A stretch of 64,000 nucleotides of DNA, from the NCBI RefSeq assembly GCF_041200025.1, contig NZ_CP165628.1:434001-498000 (forward strand), read 5' to 3'. The DNA is from Rouxiella sp. WC2420. GTDB lineage: Bacteria > Pseudomonadota > Gammaproteobacteria > Enterobacterales > Enterobacteriaceae. This document shows positions 52,359 to 61,625 of the stretch, in pieces. Made by a program: the position numbers and the translations under genes. Position 1 is the first letter of the stretch. The number at the start of each line of letters is the position of its first letter. The notes under the pieces are model-generated. The model was not told where the DNA came from. It worked only from the letters and a program-made list of their open reading frames with translations, and made no database searches.

Positions 52359-52958
52359 ATGAGCGATACCGAAAAAACAATAAAAGCACCCAGGCGGATA
52401 TTTGACAGAGAGTCTGGCGTGCAGACGGCTAAAGCGCTGTTTCATCAGCATGGTTATGATGCTGTAGGTATCACGGAACTGACAAAGACGCTGAACATAA
52501 ATCCTCCCAGCCTTTACGCCGCTTACGGTAGTAAAGCAGGGCTGTTTGAACGCTGCCTGGATCTCTATGTTGCAGAAGGAAACCTGCCGGCTGACAAAAT
52601 TCTGACTCCTGGTAGGCCGCTGGATGAGGCGGTTGAAGATCTTTTTATGACTGCTGCACGTTTATACGCCCGATCCCCGGTCCAGCGAGGCTGTCTTGTG
52701 GCTGAAGGTATGCGTGCCGACGATCTGCAGGCCCGGGAGCTGGCAAGTCGCTATGGTGAGGCAGGAATTCAGTTCATCAGAAATTATATCCGGCAGTATG
52801 AACCTTCACGGGACCGCGAGCTTTCTGATTATGTCGTGACAACGCTGCGGGGCTTTTCTGCAGCCGCAGTAACGGGACTGTCAAAAGCCAGGTTAACTGC
52901 CGTGGCTCAGCTGGCCGGTCAGGCATTCAGCGCTCTCCTGGAGCCAAAAAATGTTTAA
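52359..52958 (+). CDS. TetR-family repressor (copy 1)
   Basis: This 199-residue regulator has an N-terminal TetR helix-turn-helix (GYDAVGITELTKTLNINPPSLYAAYGSKAGLFERCL near residues 32-67). It should repress itself and the divergent SDR through the palindromes between them. The ATG at 52359 is chosen over 52341, since it fits the AAGGGA site. A VOC-fold gene follows. Confidence 0.88.
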   Translation: MSDTEKTIKAPRRIFDRESGVQTAKALFHQHGYDAVGITELTKTLNINPPSLYAAYGSKAGLFERCLDLYVAEGNLPADKILTPGRPLDEAVEDLFMTAARLYARSPVQRGCLVAEGMRADDLQARELASRYGEAGIQFIRNYIRQYEPSRDRELSDYVVTTLRGFSAAAVTGLSKARLTAVAQLAGQAFSALLEPKNV

Positions 52959-52974
52959 CCAGGAAATAAAAGTT

Positions 52975-53367
52975 ATGTCTGTTATCGACCATGTTGAAAT
53001 TGCTGTAAAAAATGCTCAGGTATCGCTCAAATTCTTTGAAGCAGCTCTCGCTCCGCTGGGGTTCAGCCTGATTATTTCTGTGCCTCCGGAGCGTACTTTA
53101 TCGGGTGGTGCCCGGTACGGGCTGGGCCCGGAGGGATATCCGAGGCTCTGGCTTCATGATAAAGACATAACAGGCGCTTCAACACATCTGGCTTTTGCTG
53201 CCAGTGAGCGGACCATAGTCGACGAATTCTGGCGTGCCGCTCTACAGGCAGGCGGTAAAGACAATGGCGCGCCGGGAATTCGCGATCATTATCATTCACA
53301 CTATTATGCAGCTTTCATCCTTGATCCTGACGGTAATAACATCGAAGTCGTCTGTCAGAAAGGATGA
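52975..53367 (+). CDS. VOC (glyoxalase-fold) protein 1
   Basis: This 130-residue protein of the vicinal-oxygen-chelate fold starts with IDHVEIAVKNAQVSLKFFEAAL and ends with FILDPDGNNIEVVC. Such proteins include glyoxalases and antibiotic-binding proteins; the substrate is unknown. The start at 52975 fits family N-termini; an upstream ATG at 52951 is also possible and would overlap tetR. Confidence 0.8.
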   Translation: MSVIDHVEIAVKNAQVSLKFFEAALAPLGFSLIISVPPERTLSGGARYGLGPEGYPRLWLHDKDITGASTHLAFAASERTIVDEFWRAALQAGGKDNGAPGIRDHYHSHYYAAFILDPDGNNIEVVCQKG

Positions 53368-53483
53368 GTAAGAGTGCCGGCCGTCACTTTGCGAAATTGA
53401 ACTACGTCTGAGTTACTGCGTGTTGGGTTTTCCTGGCTGCTACCCACGGAGTGAAATATCTTGAGGTGAGTTATTGCCTCGTT

Positions 53484-53506
53484 GCGGCAGCAAAATTCAC
53501 TGCCGC
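53484..53506. terminator. Hairpin between convergent VOC and AraC genes
   Basis: GCGGCAG and CTGCCGC form a seven-base stem with a nine-base loop. It lacks a T run on either strand, so termination is uncertain. Confidence 0.35.
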
Positions 53507-53507
53507 A

Positions 53508-54428
53508 TTAAACGTGGTGATTCAGAGAGCTTTCTGCATCATTAACGTCGTTCCGGAGACTTGCAGCGTCTTTTAAAGGAGAGCGGCCAAAGAAACGGGC
53601 GTACTCACGATTAAATTGGGGCACGCTGCGATAACCCACCTCCATGGCAACAGACGTGACGCTCTGCTGACGCGCCAGTAATTTGGTTCTGGCATGAAGA
53701 AGACGGACGCGCTTCTGATACTGAACCGGACTCATGTTTGTCACAGACTTAAAATGACGATGAAAGGCCGATACGCTCATGGCTTCCTGTCCGGCCAGTG
53801 ATTCAACCACAAATTCATCAGCAAAATTATGTCTTATCCAGCGAATCGCATTACCTATTCGCGCCAGCATGGTTCCCGGTGAAGCAATATCCCTCAGCAT
53901 CCAGCCATGTGGGCCTTTCAGAACATGATAAAGGATTTCACGTTCATATACCGGTGCTAGAGCAGGGATATCTTCAGGACTTTTCATCAGGCGAAGCATT
54001 CTTACCCAGGCATCCAGCAGTTCGGGCGTGACGGCAGCAACGGAAAAAGCACCCGACTGTGGATCAGCTTTCACGGGGGGTAAATCAGCCAGCAGTGTCG
54101 CAATCTGTTCCGGCGTCAGGGTCAGGCTGACCGCGAGATACGGCTCACCGGTGGCCTCTGGATGGACTTCGCCTACGGCTGGCAAATCTACTGACATGAC
54201 AAAGTAAGAAGCAGGATTGTAGTTGTATACCCGGTCACCTACCGTCATGGATTTACTGCCTCGCAGTATGAGATTAACCATTGGCTCATAGACCGCAGCC
54301 AGTGCATGCGCGGGAACGTCACCCTGCACCATTGCCACACGGGGAATACCGGTTTCGGTTCGCCAGTTTCGGGCATGAGCGGCCAGAAGACGCAGCTCGT
54401 CCAGCAGGGGGGCCAGTGTCAAAGTCAT
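53508..54428 (-). CDS. AraC-family regulator
   Basis: This regulator of about 306 residues has an AraC_N cupin-like domain (YEPMVNLILRGSKSMTVGDRVYNYNPASYFVMSVDLP) and a C-terminal double helix-turn-helix (SVSAFHRHFKSVTNMSPVQYQKRVRL, then SVTSVAMEVGYRSVPQFNREYARFFG). It is divergent from the SDR at 54554 and probably controls it and the next two genes. The start is uncertain: ATG at 54428 is very close to its GAGGAG, and a TTG two codons later would have better spacing. Confidence 0.85.
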   Translation of the reverse strand: MTLTLAPLLDELRLLAAHARNWRTETGIPRVAMVQGDVPAHALAAVYEPMVNLILRGSKSMTVGDRVYNYNPASYFVMSVDLPAVGEVHPEATGEPYLAVSLTLTPEQIATLLADLPPVKADPQSGAFSVAAVTPELLDAWVRMLRLMKSPEDIPALAPVYEREILYHVLKGPHGWMLRDIASPGTMLARIGNAIRWIRHNFADEFVVESLAGQEAMSVSAFHRHFKSVTNMSPVQYQKRVRLLHARTKLLARQQSVTSVAMEVGYRSVPQFNREYARFFGRSPLKDAASLRNDVNDAESSLNHHV

Positions 54429-54553
54429 ACTCCTCAGTATGGTGATTAAAGCGAGCATAAAGCAGAAAAAGGCAAGAATCGAGCAGTAACGCAGAGGCTG
54501 ACCTGCCCGGGAAGTTTTATCCTTTTTCTATCGCAGACAGAAAGGATGAAATC

Positions 54554-55297
54554 ATGAAAATTGTACTGATTACCGGTGGCAGTGGCGGGATCGGCGCCAG
54601 CGTGGCGCAGCAGTGCGCAGCTAAAGGGATGGGGGTGATTGTGACTTATAACAGCCATCCTGAATCTGCCCTGAGGGTTGTGAAGGAGATTGAAGCGTCA
54701 GGCGGCCGTGCCGTTGCGCTGCATCTGGATGTGGCTCGCACCGAAACCTTCGGCACTTTCCGCGACGCCTTACTGGACATAGTCAGTGTCACCTGGGAAC
54801 GTGAGCAGATTGACGTGCTAGTCAACAACGCCGGGTTTGGGCTCTTCAACCCGATTGAAACGGTGACGGAGAGTGAGTTCGACACTCTTTTTGCCGTACA
54901 CCTGAAAGGCCCTTTTTTCCTGACCCAAAAGCTGCTGCCTCTGATTTGTGATGGAGGACAGATCATCAACGTTACCAGCGCCACCACGCGCGTGGCTACG
55001 GCAGGTGTTGCGCCCTACGCTGCCTTTAAAGGCGGCCTTGAAGTGCTGACCCGCTATATGGCCAAAGAGTTCGGGCCGCGGCGCATCCGGGCAAACGCAG
55101 TCTCTCCGGGTGCAATCCGTACGTCGCTTGGCGGAGGAATGAATGATGAATTTGAGGCGCTACTCGCCTCACAGACCGCGCTGGAACGCGTGGGGGAGCC
55201 GGACGATGTCGGCCGGGTTATCGCAGGCCTGGTCTCTGATGACAGCGTCTGGATTAACGCACAATCCATCGAGGTTGCCGGCGGCTACCAAATCTGA
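54554..55297 (+). CDS. Short-chain dehydrogenase of the AraC-linked operon
   Basis: This 247-residue SDR has TGGSGGIG near residue 7 and NNAGFG near 92. At the catalytic tyrosine site it reads YAAFKGGLEV, so tyrosine and lysine are kept. AAAGGATG precedes the start. It begins a three-gene operon with a VOC protein and an NADP-binding protein, divergent from the AraC gene. Confidence 0.87.
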   Translation: MKIVLITGGSGGIGASVAQQCAAKGMGVIVTYNSHPESALRVVKEIEASGGRAVALHLDVARTETFGTFRDALLDIVSVTWEREQIDVLVNNAGFGLFNPIETVTESEFDTLFAVHLKGPFFLTQKLLPLICDGGQIINVTSATTRVATAGVAPYAAFKGGLEVLTRYMAKEFGPRRIRANAVSPGAIRTSLGGGMNDEFEALLASQTALERVGEPDDVGRVIAGLVSDDSVWINAQSIEVAGGYQI

Positions 55298-55314
55298 ATC
55301 CTTCCGGAGGTTTT

Positions 55315-55719
55315 ATGCTTGATCATCTGTTTTTAACGGTCAGCGATACAGACCGTTCTGTCCGTTTCTATACGGAAGCGCTTGCCCCCCTCGGCATCAC
55401 GGTTCGTCATGATTATGACGGAAAAGAGGGGCCGCCCGGCCACCCGGATTTGAAAGGGTTCGGTGCTCAGGGCCGGATCTTTTTCTGGCTCCGCGAAGGA
55501 ACTGTTGCATCAGCTGCTGTACATGTCGGGTTTGTCGCGCGAAATCAAACAATGGTGAATGAAGCCTATGCTTCAGCCATGCGTGCCGGCGCGTCTGACA
55601 ATGGTGCACCCGGTGCCCGGCTTCACTACGATCCCCGCTACTACGCCGCCGGCGTTTTCGACCCCGATGGCTACAGCCTGGAATTTGTTTATAAAGAATG
55701 GCAGCACCCTCAATCATGA
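55315..55719 (+). CDS. VOC (glyoxalase-fold) protein 2
   Basis: This 134-residue VOC protein begins with LDHLFLTVSDTDRSVRFYTEAL and ends with GVFDPDGYSLEFVYK, with the histidine and glutamate positions of the fold. It is related to the VOC protein at 52975 in its central DNGAPG segment. The substrate is unknown. It overlaps the next gene by ATGA. Confidence 0.85.
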   Translation: MLDHLFLTVSDTDRSVRFYTEALAPLGITVRHDYDGKEGPPGHPDLKGFGAQGRIFFWLREGTVASAAVHVGFVARNQTMVNEAYASAMRAGASDNGAPGARLHYDPRYYAAGVFDPDGYSLEFVYKEWQHPQS

Positions 55720-56699
55720 AAACATTACTGATTTATGGCGCCACCGGTTACACGGGACGCATGACAGCCACACAGGCTAAAAGTAAAGGTCTGAACATTA
55801 TTATTGCCGGCAGAAACAGGCAGCGGCTGGCCGCACTTGCCGGTGAACTTGACGTCAGTATGCGGGTATTCGGCCTGGAGGACGCGGCTGAAACTCCACT
55901 GCAGCTGGCAGGCGTCGACGTTGTGCTGAACTGTGCCGGGCCGTTTGCCGCTACGGCAGAACCGCTGATGAAAGCCTGTATAGACCAGGGTATTCATTAC
56001 CTTGATATCACAGCGGAAATTAACGTTTACCGGCTGGCTGAGTCCCTGGGAGAAAGAGCGGCGCGGGCCGGGAGTATGCTGCTGCCGGGCGTGGGCTGGG
56101 ACGTGGTGCCTACCGACTGCCTGGCCGTTCGCCTTGCACAACATGTACCGGAACCACGACGGTTGCGTATAGCATTACAGGTGGCCGGAACGATGTCCCG
56201 GGGGTCTGCCGTCAGCGCAGGCGAAATAATCTCAGCCGGCCTGCTGGAACGGGTAAACGGTATTCTGATAACGAAAGAGGATGCGCAGCCCGGCTGGTTT
56301 GATTTTGGTGAAGGCCCTGTGGCCTGTGCGCCGCTTTCCTTTGGCGATCTGGTGACGGCATGGCATTCAACCGGTATTCCGGATATTGAGATGTTTGTGC
56401 ATGTCACAGGGGATGCCTTTCCGCAGGGTGATTTGTCCCTGCTTCCTGAAGGGCCCGGGCAGGATGAACGCGATGCAAATCGCGCACGCGCAGTTGCTGA
56501 AGTTACCGGGGCTGACGGGAAGATCCACCGGGCTGTGATCGGGACGGTTAACGGATATTCCTATACGCCGCTTGCGGCCACAGAGGCTGCAAGGCGTGTC
56601 CTGAACGGTGACAGTTTCCCCGGCTTTCAGACGCCGGCGATCGTTTTTGGTAGTGAGTTTGCGCTGAGTATTCCGGGTACGTGGCTCCAGCTCTCCTGA
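55716..56699 (+). CDS. Saccharopine dehydrogenase-like NAD(P)-binding protein
   Basis: This 327-residue protein has an N-terminal Rossmann motif IYGATGYTGRMTA and the VDVVLNCAGPFAATAEPLMKAC segment typical of trans-acting enoyl-reductase / saccharopine dehydrogenase-like proteins. The substrate is unknown. It overlaps the VOC gene, which supports a common operon and pathway. Confidence 0.82.
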   Translation: MKTLLIYGATGYTGRMTATQAKSKGLNIIIAGRNRQRLAALAGELDVSMRVFGLEDAAETPLQLAGVDVVLNCAGPFAATAEPLMKACIDQGIHYLDITAEINVYRLAESLGERAARAGSMLLPGVGWDVVPTDCLAVRLAQHVPEPRRLRIALQVAGTMSRGSAVSAGEIISAGLLERVNGILITKEDAQPGWFDFGEGPVACAPLSFGDLVTAWHSTGIPDIEMFVHVTGDAFPQGDLSLLPEGPGQDERDANRARAVAEVTGADGKIHRAVIGTVNGYSYTPLAATEAARRVLNGDSFPGFQTPAIVFGSEFALSIPGTWLQLS

Positions 56700-56791
56700 C
56701 TCTGTTAATAAGCTGCACCGTTCAGCTATGAGCTGGCCGGTGCTTCGCATTATGTCACTGCTTTGATTTTGATACACGGCCAGGGGGGAAT

Positions 56792-57689
56792 ATGTCTGCA
56801 CGCAAAGGCATCACGCTGTCATTACTGTCCTCAGTACTGTTTTCTGTACTCTGTTATTACAGTGTTTTTTTGTATCCGTTGAACGGATGGCAGATAGCCG
56901 GATGGCGTGCAGTAACCACCGCATTGTTGCTGATACTGGCGCTGGCTTTTCGAAAGAAAATGAAGCCTTTCTGGCGCTATTTTTTGTCAGTGGTTAAAAG
57001 TGCCCGGCTGCTCGCTGCAATGTGTGTCTGCGCTGCGCTTCTTGCCCTGCAGATAATCATTTTCTGCTGGGCTCCCGTCAACGGGCAAAGCCGGTCACTG
57101 GCACTCGGCTACTTTCTGCTTCCTCTGGTCATGGTAATAACCGGCAGAGCCCTGTACGGCGAAATGATGTCGGGATGGCAGAAAATTGCTGTCCTGCTTG
57201 CGGCATGCGGCATGCGGCGTTATGGCTGAAGTGTTCATGGTCCGTTCACTTCCTCCTGTGGCCCTCGTGGTTATGCTGGGGTATCCGCCCTATTTCATAA
57301 TCAAACGTCAGCTTAAAAGCGACGCTTTTTTCAGCGTGATAGCAGAAAATTTATTTCTCGTGATACCGGCAGTTGTTCTTCTGATTTATCAGGGAAGCGG
57401 AAATGATTGGTTACCCACCGGTGGGTGGCGCACTGTCACAGGGCTGGGCTTACTGAGTTGTTCTGCATTACTCTGCTTTCTGCTTGCCAGCAGCAGCCTC
57501 TCGTTTACGCTGTTTGGCATGCTGTCTTATGTCGAACCCTTATTATTGTTTCTTGTATCACTTTTCCTGCCGGGAGAAAAACTGACACTGTCATCACTGT
57601 TAACGTATGTTCCGATATGGCTTGCCGTTCTGGCACTGATGACTGACGGGTATAAAAAAGTCAAATCTACTGCGTACCGCAGTAGATAA
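56792..57689 (+). pseudogene. EamA/RarD-like transporter broken by a 7-base duplication
   Basis: The first 137 codons encode a membrane protein of the drug/metabolite transporter type (GWQIAGWRAVTTALLL, then FFICWAPVNGQ-like segments). At 57200-57213 the heptamer GCGGCAT is present twice in tandem, followed by GCGGCGT, which shifts the frame and gives a stop at 57229. Removing one unit joins the frame to the second half (AACGVMAEVFMVRSLPP onward) and restores about 296 codons to 57689. The break may be reversible by slippage. Confidence 0.82.
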
Positions 57690-57786
57690 TGATGGGACGT
57701 CGGGCTGACAGTTTGTCGGCTTAGTCAGTAGCTTGTCTGTTTTCCCGACATCCCGGTTATTGTATCAGGCGAACGGACATCCCCTG

Positions 57787-58515
57787 TTACCAGGGCTGGC
57801 GTCCGTGACTGCCGAAGAAACCACCTGTAGGTCCGTCCGGCCCCGTTAACGCCATTTTTATTGCCGTTGCAGCCCCTTCATCCGGTGTCAGAAAGCCGGT
57901 GTTGGCATTTAAATCGGTTCGTACATGGCCGGGTTCAACAGCGTTCACTTTGATCCCAAAGGGTTCAAGTTCCTTTGCAAATGAAACCGTAACGGCATTC
58001 AGGGCGACCTTCGAAGAGGTATAATCAAGGAGATTAACGCCTGAATATATCGAAGTTGGATCGGTAATCAGCGTCAGAGAACCCACGCCACTGCCCATCA
58101 TTACGATCCGGGCCTCTCCAGAAGCTTTAAGCAGGGACAGAAAGGCCTGCGTCACGCGTACCGGGCCGAAGAGATTGACTTCATAAACCGCTTTCATGTC
58201 TTTGATACTGACCTGGCTCGGAGGTGTGATGATATCACTGAGAATGCCCGCATTATTAACAAGAACGTCGAGAGAACCCAGTTCATGCGCAAGTTCTGCA
58301 GCCGCGTTCTGCACGCTTGCTTCATCTGCAACATCCAATTCTAGTAGCCTGACGTCAAGACCTTCCTGGCGCAGGATGGCAACTGCTTCTTCACCACGAC
58401 TGCGATCGCGCGCACCCAACCAGACTGACATACCCGTTCTTGCGAGGCCTCTGACGATAGCAAAACCAATCCCTTTATTGCCCCCGGTAACAAGCGCGGT
58501 CTTTTTTATCTCCAC
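57787..58515 (-). CDS. Short-chain dehydrogenase (carbonyl reductase-like)
   Basis: This 242-residue SDR has TGGNKGIG near residue 10, NNAG near 87 and a YTSSK catalytic pair near 163, and resembles carbonyl reductase-type SDRs. Its start overlaps the stop of the SnoaL-like gene on the same strand, so the two are coupled. Confidence 0.87.
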   Translation of the reverse strand: MEIKKTALVTGGNKGIGFAIVRGLARTGMSVWLGARDRSRGEEAVAILRQEGLDVRLLELDVADEASVQNAAAELAHELGSLDVLVNNAGILSDIITPPSQVSIKDMKAVYEVNLFGPVRVTQAFLSLLKASGEARIVMMGSGVGSLTLITDPTSIYSGVNLLDYTSSKVALNAVTVSFAKELEPFGIKVNAVEPGHVRTDLNANTGFLTPDEGAATAIKMALTGPDGPTGGFFGSHGRQPW

Positions 58516-59006
58516 TACGCCCCCTCAGTCTGTGAACTGTCGATGGGCGTGCCTACGTGAAACTGAAGTTCGCCCATCAGCCGGGGAACAACGTTGCGCG
58601 ACCTAAAACGCCACTGACCGTCATGTTTTTCAAAACTGTCGTAATACCGCCCTGTACATATAGGCTGCAAAGGAAACCCCTCCAGTTCCTGATGTACAGT
58701 GAAATAGCTGACGCAGGTAGCTGAACTACCGGATGGTGATACATCTATCAGCACATTAGAAACGTTATGCCACGTCCGGGGAGTTCCATCCTTATGGCGC
58801 TGAACGCCACGGTTAAAAAACTGCTCGACCTCTTCACTACCATGTGCCGTATCACTGAGAACAATAAATTCAGCATGTTTAAATAACTCGGCATTCTCAG
58901 CAAACTTTCCGTCATCCAGGTTGTGGACGTAGGAAGCAAGTAAACGCTGAATTTTTAATTCATCGAAATAACGTTGTTCATTTTCTGCGTGAACTGAATT
59001 AACCAT
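58515..59006 (-). CDS. SnoaL/NTF2-like protein
   Basis: This 163-residue protein has the NTF2-like fold of SnoaL_4 proteins: YFDELKIQRLLASYVHNLDDGKF at the start and GRYYDSFEKHDGQWRF near residues 118-134. Members are small-molecule hydrolases, isomerases or dehydratases. The substrate is unknown, but coupling to the SDR downstream suggests one pathway. Confidence 0.82.
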   Translation of the reverse strand: MVNSVHAENEQRYFDELKIQRLLASYVHNLDDGKFAENAELFKHAEFIVLSDTAHGSEEVEQFFNRGVQRHKDGTPRTWHNVSNVLIDVSPSGSSATCVSYFTVHQELEGFPLQPICTGRYYDSFEKHDGQWRFRSRNVVPRLMGELQFHVGTPIDSSQTEGA

Positions 59007-59039
59007 AATTTATTCTCTTCATATCAGGAGGGAAATAGA

Positions 59040-59064
59040 TCCGGCACGCAGCATCTGTGCCGGA
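59040..59064. repeat. Inverted repeat between the SnoaL and SDR genes
   Basis: TCCGGCAC and GTGCCGGA form a perfect eight-base stem with a nine-base loop. There is no T run. It may be a weak terminator or a stabilising hairpin. Confidence 0.4.
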
Positions 59065-59146
59065 CCACATCGTGCCAGTAGGGCCGGTTCCCCCTGAAGG
59101 GAGAACTGTCATGTTGCCCAAAATCTTCGTTCCTCAGTAACAATGT

Positions 59147-59893
59147 TCAGATCTGAGATGCCCCGCCATCGGCAAAAATTTCCGCGCCGTTGATATAACT
59201 GGCATCATCACTGGCAAGGAAAACAACAGCTTTTGCTATTTCGTCTGTCTGGCCGATGCGACCAATCGGACTGCGGTCACGCAAAGACTGCAGGATGGCG
59301 TCAACGGGTTCGGGAAGGAAATCGTGTAAGGATTGAGTATCCACCGGTCCGGGGCTGAGAATATTAATGCGAACGCCGGCACCTTTTATGTCCAGAATCC
59401 AGCTGCGTACCATTGCGCGTAAAGCAGCCTTGGTGCCTCCATAAACACTGAGGCCCTGACCGGGATTAATGGAGGCTGTTGAGCCTGTAATAACAATGCT
59501 GCTGCCTGATTTCATAAGTGGTAAGGCTTTCTGAACGGTAAATGTGATACCCCTTACGTTCGTTGTGAACTGACGATCGAACTTCTCCGGGGTAATCTGC
59601 CCAAGGGGTTCAAATTCTCCCATGCCGGCATTTGCTATCAGGATGTCGATGCGACCAAACCGGGACAATATTTGCTGATAAAAATCATCCAGTTCAGAGA
59701 GGCTGGATACATCCACCTGAAACTGACTCGCATCCGGTCCAAGAGTACTGAGCGCAGATTCAAGTTTATTCTTGTCCCGCCCGGTAATGATCACAGTTGC
59801 ACCGAGCGCTGCTAATTCCTGTGCGATACCAAGACCGATACCGGATGATGCGCCGGTCACAACCGCGATTTTGTTCTGAAATGAGTGAGTCAC
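59147..59893 (-). CDS. Short-chain dehydrogenase paired with a TetR regulator (copy 2)
   Basis: This 248-residue SDR has TGASSGIGLG near residue 14, NAGMG near 89 and YGGTK near 152, and the same length and C-terminus as the SDR at 51476. The start codon is GTG at 59893 behind AGGAG. It is divergent from the TetR gene at 60071. Confidence 0.88.
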   Translation of the reverse strand: MTHSFQNKIAVVTGASSGIGLGIAQELAALGATVIITGRDKNKLESALSTLGPDASQFQVDVSSLSELDDFYQQILSRFGRIDILIANAGMGEFEPLGQITPEKFDRQFTTNVRGITFTVQKALPLMKSGSSIVITGSTASINPGQGLSVYGGTKAALRAMVRSWILDIKGAGVRINILSPGPVDTQSLHDFLPEPVDAILQSLRDRSPIGRIGQTDEIAKAVVFLASDDASYINGAEIFADGGASQI

Positions 59894-59925
59894 TGTGTAT
59901 TCTCCTGCTTGTTGTGGGTTATGTA

Positions 59926-60049
59926 TATAGCGATCACTACATGTAAAGTTAAATTACCACAAGTGAAAATTAAACTTCATTTAACAAGTCTTTTTATATC
60001 AATAAGATAAATTTAACATTTGATGCTAATGCTTTTAGCGATTACTATA
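59926..60049. promoter_or_regulatory. Two TetR operator-like palindromes of the second pair
   Basis: TATAGCGATCACTACA (59926-59941) and TTTAGCGATTACTATA (60034-60049) match the operators at 52244-52306. They lie about 100 bases apart, one near each divergent gene. Confidence 0.75.
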
Positions 60050-60070
60050 TAAACTGATTTTGGAGGCAAG

Positions 60071-60652
60071 ATGAAACAAGCAAACAGACTGCGGCGACCT
60101 GCCTTTGATCGCGAAGCAGGAGTAGCAATTGCACAAGCACTCTTTCATGAAAATGGCTATGACGCTGTCAGTATTGCTGACCTGACTGAGGCGCTGAATA
60201 TAAAGCCGCCAAGTTTTTATGCTGCATATGGCAGTAAGGTTGGACTGTATGAACGGAGCCTAGAGCGTTATGCGCGGGAGAGTGCGCTTCCCCTGAACAA
60301 ATTATTATCAACTGATAAAACTGTTGCGAAAGGCGTGGAAGGTTTGCTGGTAGCAGCAGCCAGACAATATGGCCGTCATAAACATCAGCGAGGATGCCTT
60401 GTTACCGAAGGCATGCGGGCAGATGACAAAGATGCCCGTGAAGTGGCGTGCAAACTGGCAAGACCGGGAATTACAGCCATAAATGACTGGCTAATGGCCG
60501 TGTGCCCGGAGTCAGCAGACTGTCTTATAGACTTTATCGTGGTAACGCTGAAAGGATTATCTGCTGCTGCGTATCAGGGCATGCCACAACGCAGACTGGT
60601 AGAAACGGCAAAAATAGCTGCACAGGTTGTAGCCACGCATATCAATACATGA
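60071..60652 (+). CDS. TetR-family repressor (copy 2)
   Basis: This 193-residue TetR regulator has the helix-turn-helix GYDAVSIADLTEALNIKPPSFYAAYGSKVGLYERSL, nearly the same recognition helix as copy 1. GGAGG precedes the start. It probably represses itself and the divergent SDR, and could cross-regulate the first pair. Confidence 0.88.
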   Translation: MKQANRLRRPAFDREAGVAIAQALFHENGYDAVSIADLTEALNIKPPSFYAAYGSKVGLYERSLERYARESALPLNKLLSTDKTVAKGVEGLLVAAARQYGRHKHQRGCLVTEGMRADDKDAREVACKLARPGITAINDWLMAVCPESADCLIDFIVVTLKGLSAAAYQGMPQRRLVETAKIAAQVVATHINT

Positions 60653-61054
60653 CCAGTATTTTCAGAACATGGAAAAATTGGATACGTCATATACCTCTGT
60701 TTAGGTAGCTAAATTGAGTGTATTGACCCTGGCCCATAATCCTGCGCCGTTCAGAAACAGAATTCCGGCATGGTAAATACTCCCCATACCGGATTTGCTG
60801 ATGAGCTTATCCACACCAGCGAAAACAACGTCAGAGTTGGCGATCTGTCCGTCAGCTGAATCGACAGGGGGGGCAACATACATTCATAACCACAAAGAAG
60901 GCTCTGCTCAATAGCAGCCACGTAAAATTTCCGCTCTTCGCGGACGTTAGCTGACTGCTTACTAAGCCACTGCCATAAGACCATTCAAAATTTTCGCCAA
61001 CAAAATTTTGTTGACTCCCTTAACTGTTTATCCGCTTTTGTTGAAGCCTACATG
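60653..61054. other. Non-coding stretch before the right end of the ICE
   Basis: No gene that I can support. Short open frames on the minus strand at 60701-60984 have no ribosome site or recognisable domain and may be decayed gene pieces. AAAATTTTCGCCAACAAAATTTT near 60990 is a small inverted repeat. Confidence 0.5.
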
Positions 61055-61157
61055 TGACATTTAAGTATACCCAAATGTCATAGGGTAAACCGCGCATGAA
61101 AATGCCTAATGTCATCACCTATATGTCATGGGTATCAATGTCATAACTTAAATGTCA
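61055..61157. repeat. Cluster of ATGTCA repeats near attR
   Basis: ATGTCA occurs at 61075, 61109, 61123, 61138 and 61152 and its complement TGACAT at 61055, most flanked by A/T and some by GGGTAT. Six copies in 103 bases about 470 bases from attR look like arm-type integrase or excision-factor sites. From 61158 to 61473 I see no further feature. Confidence 0.65.
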
Positions 61158-61473
61158 TGTGTTAGTTCTTCTGTAGGGCATTCTAATGAAGGTTTGATGC
61201 CGAGGATCTTTAGAGCATGACTGCGTGGCATGTTGCAGGCTAGTTCAGTTGATTGAATAAGAAAAAATAATAAGCTGAACGTAGGAAATTCATTTTTCAG
61301 AAAGACTCAAAGATAGAAGGACGTGTTTATAGGTGGGAGTATGAGAGGCAAGCTAAGTCACATTTAAACTTGTGCCTACAGTTGCAATCGTTGGAGAGGG
61401 TTACTAAATCTATCGAAATATGAGGTTTTGTTGACAGCAGCGACAATGATTGCAATTATTTACGCCAACGAGA

Positions 61474-61505
61474 AAAGGGCATCAGCGTGAACTGATACCC
61501 TTTCT
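61474..61505. terminator. Terminator on the ICE side of attR
   Basis: AAAGGGCATCAG and CTGATACCCTTT form a stem with one mismatch and a short loop, with T residues on both strands. On the minus strand it lies about 120 bases beyond the tRNA-Phe 3' end and can replace the terminator moved to 5.9 kb. Confidence 0.7.
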
Positions 61506-61625
61506 TGAAGGTTTTTATGTTCAATCTTGGATGATGCATCTGCAAATGCAGTCACCGTTGCTTTGAACACCATCTTCGTTTAGACACCCGTTAGGCTTCT
61601 CAGACCTAACCAGTGTGCTTCGATG

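Noticed and set aside
60701..60984. Two overlapping minus-strand frames near the ICE right end
   Set aside because: There is no ribosome site and no domain. They may be remnants of a decayed gene, but I cannot support a gene call.
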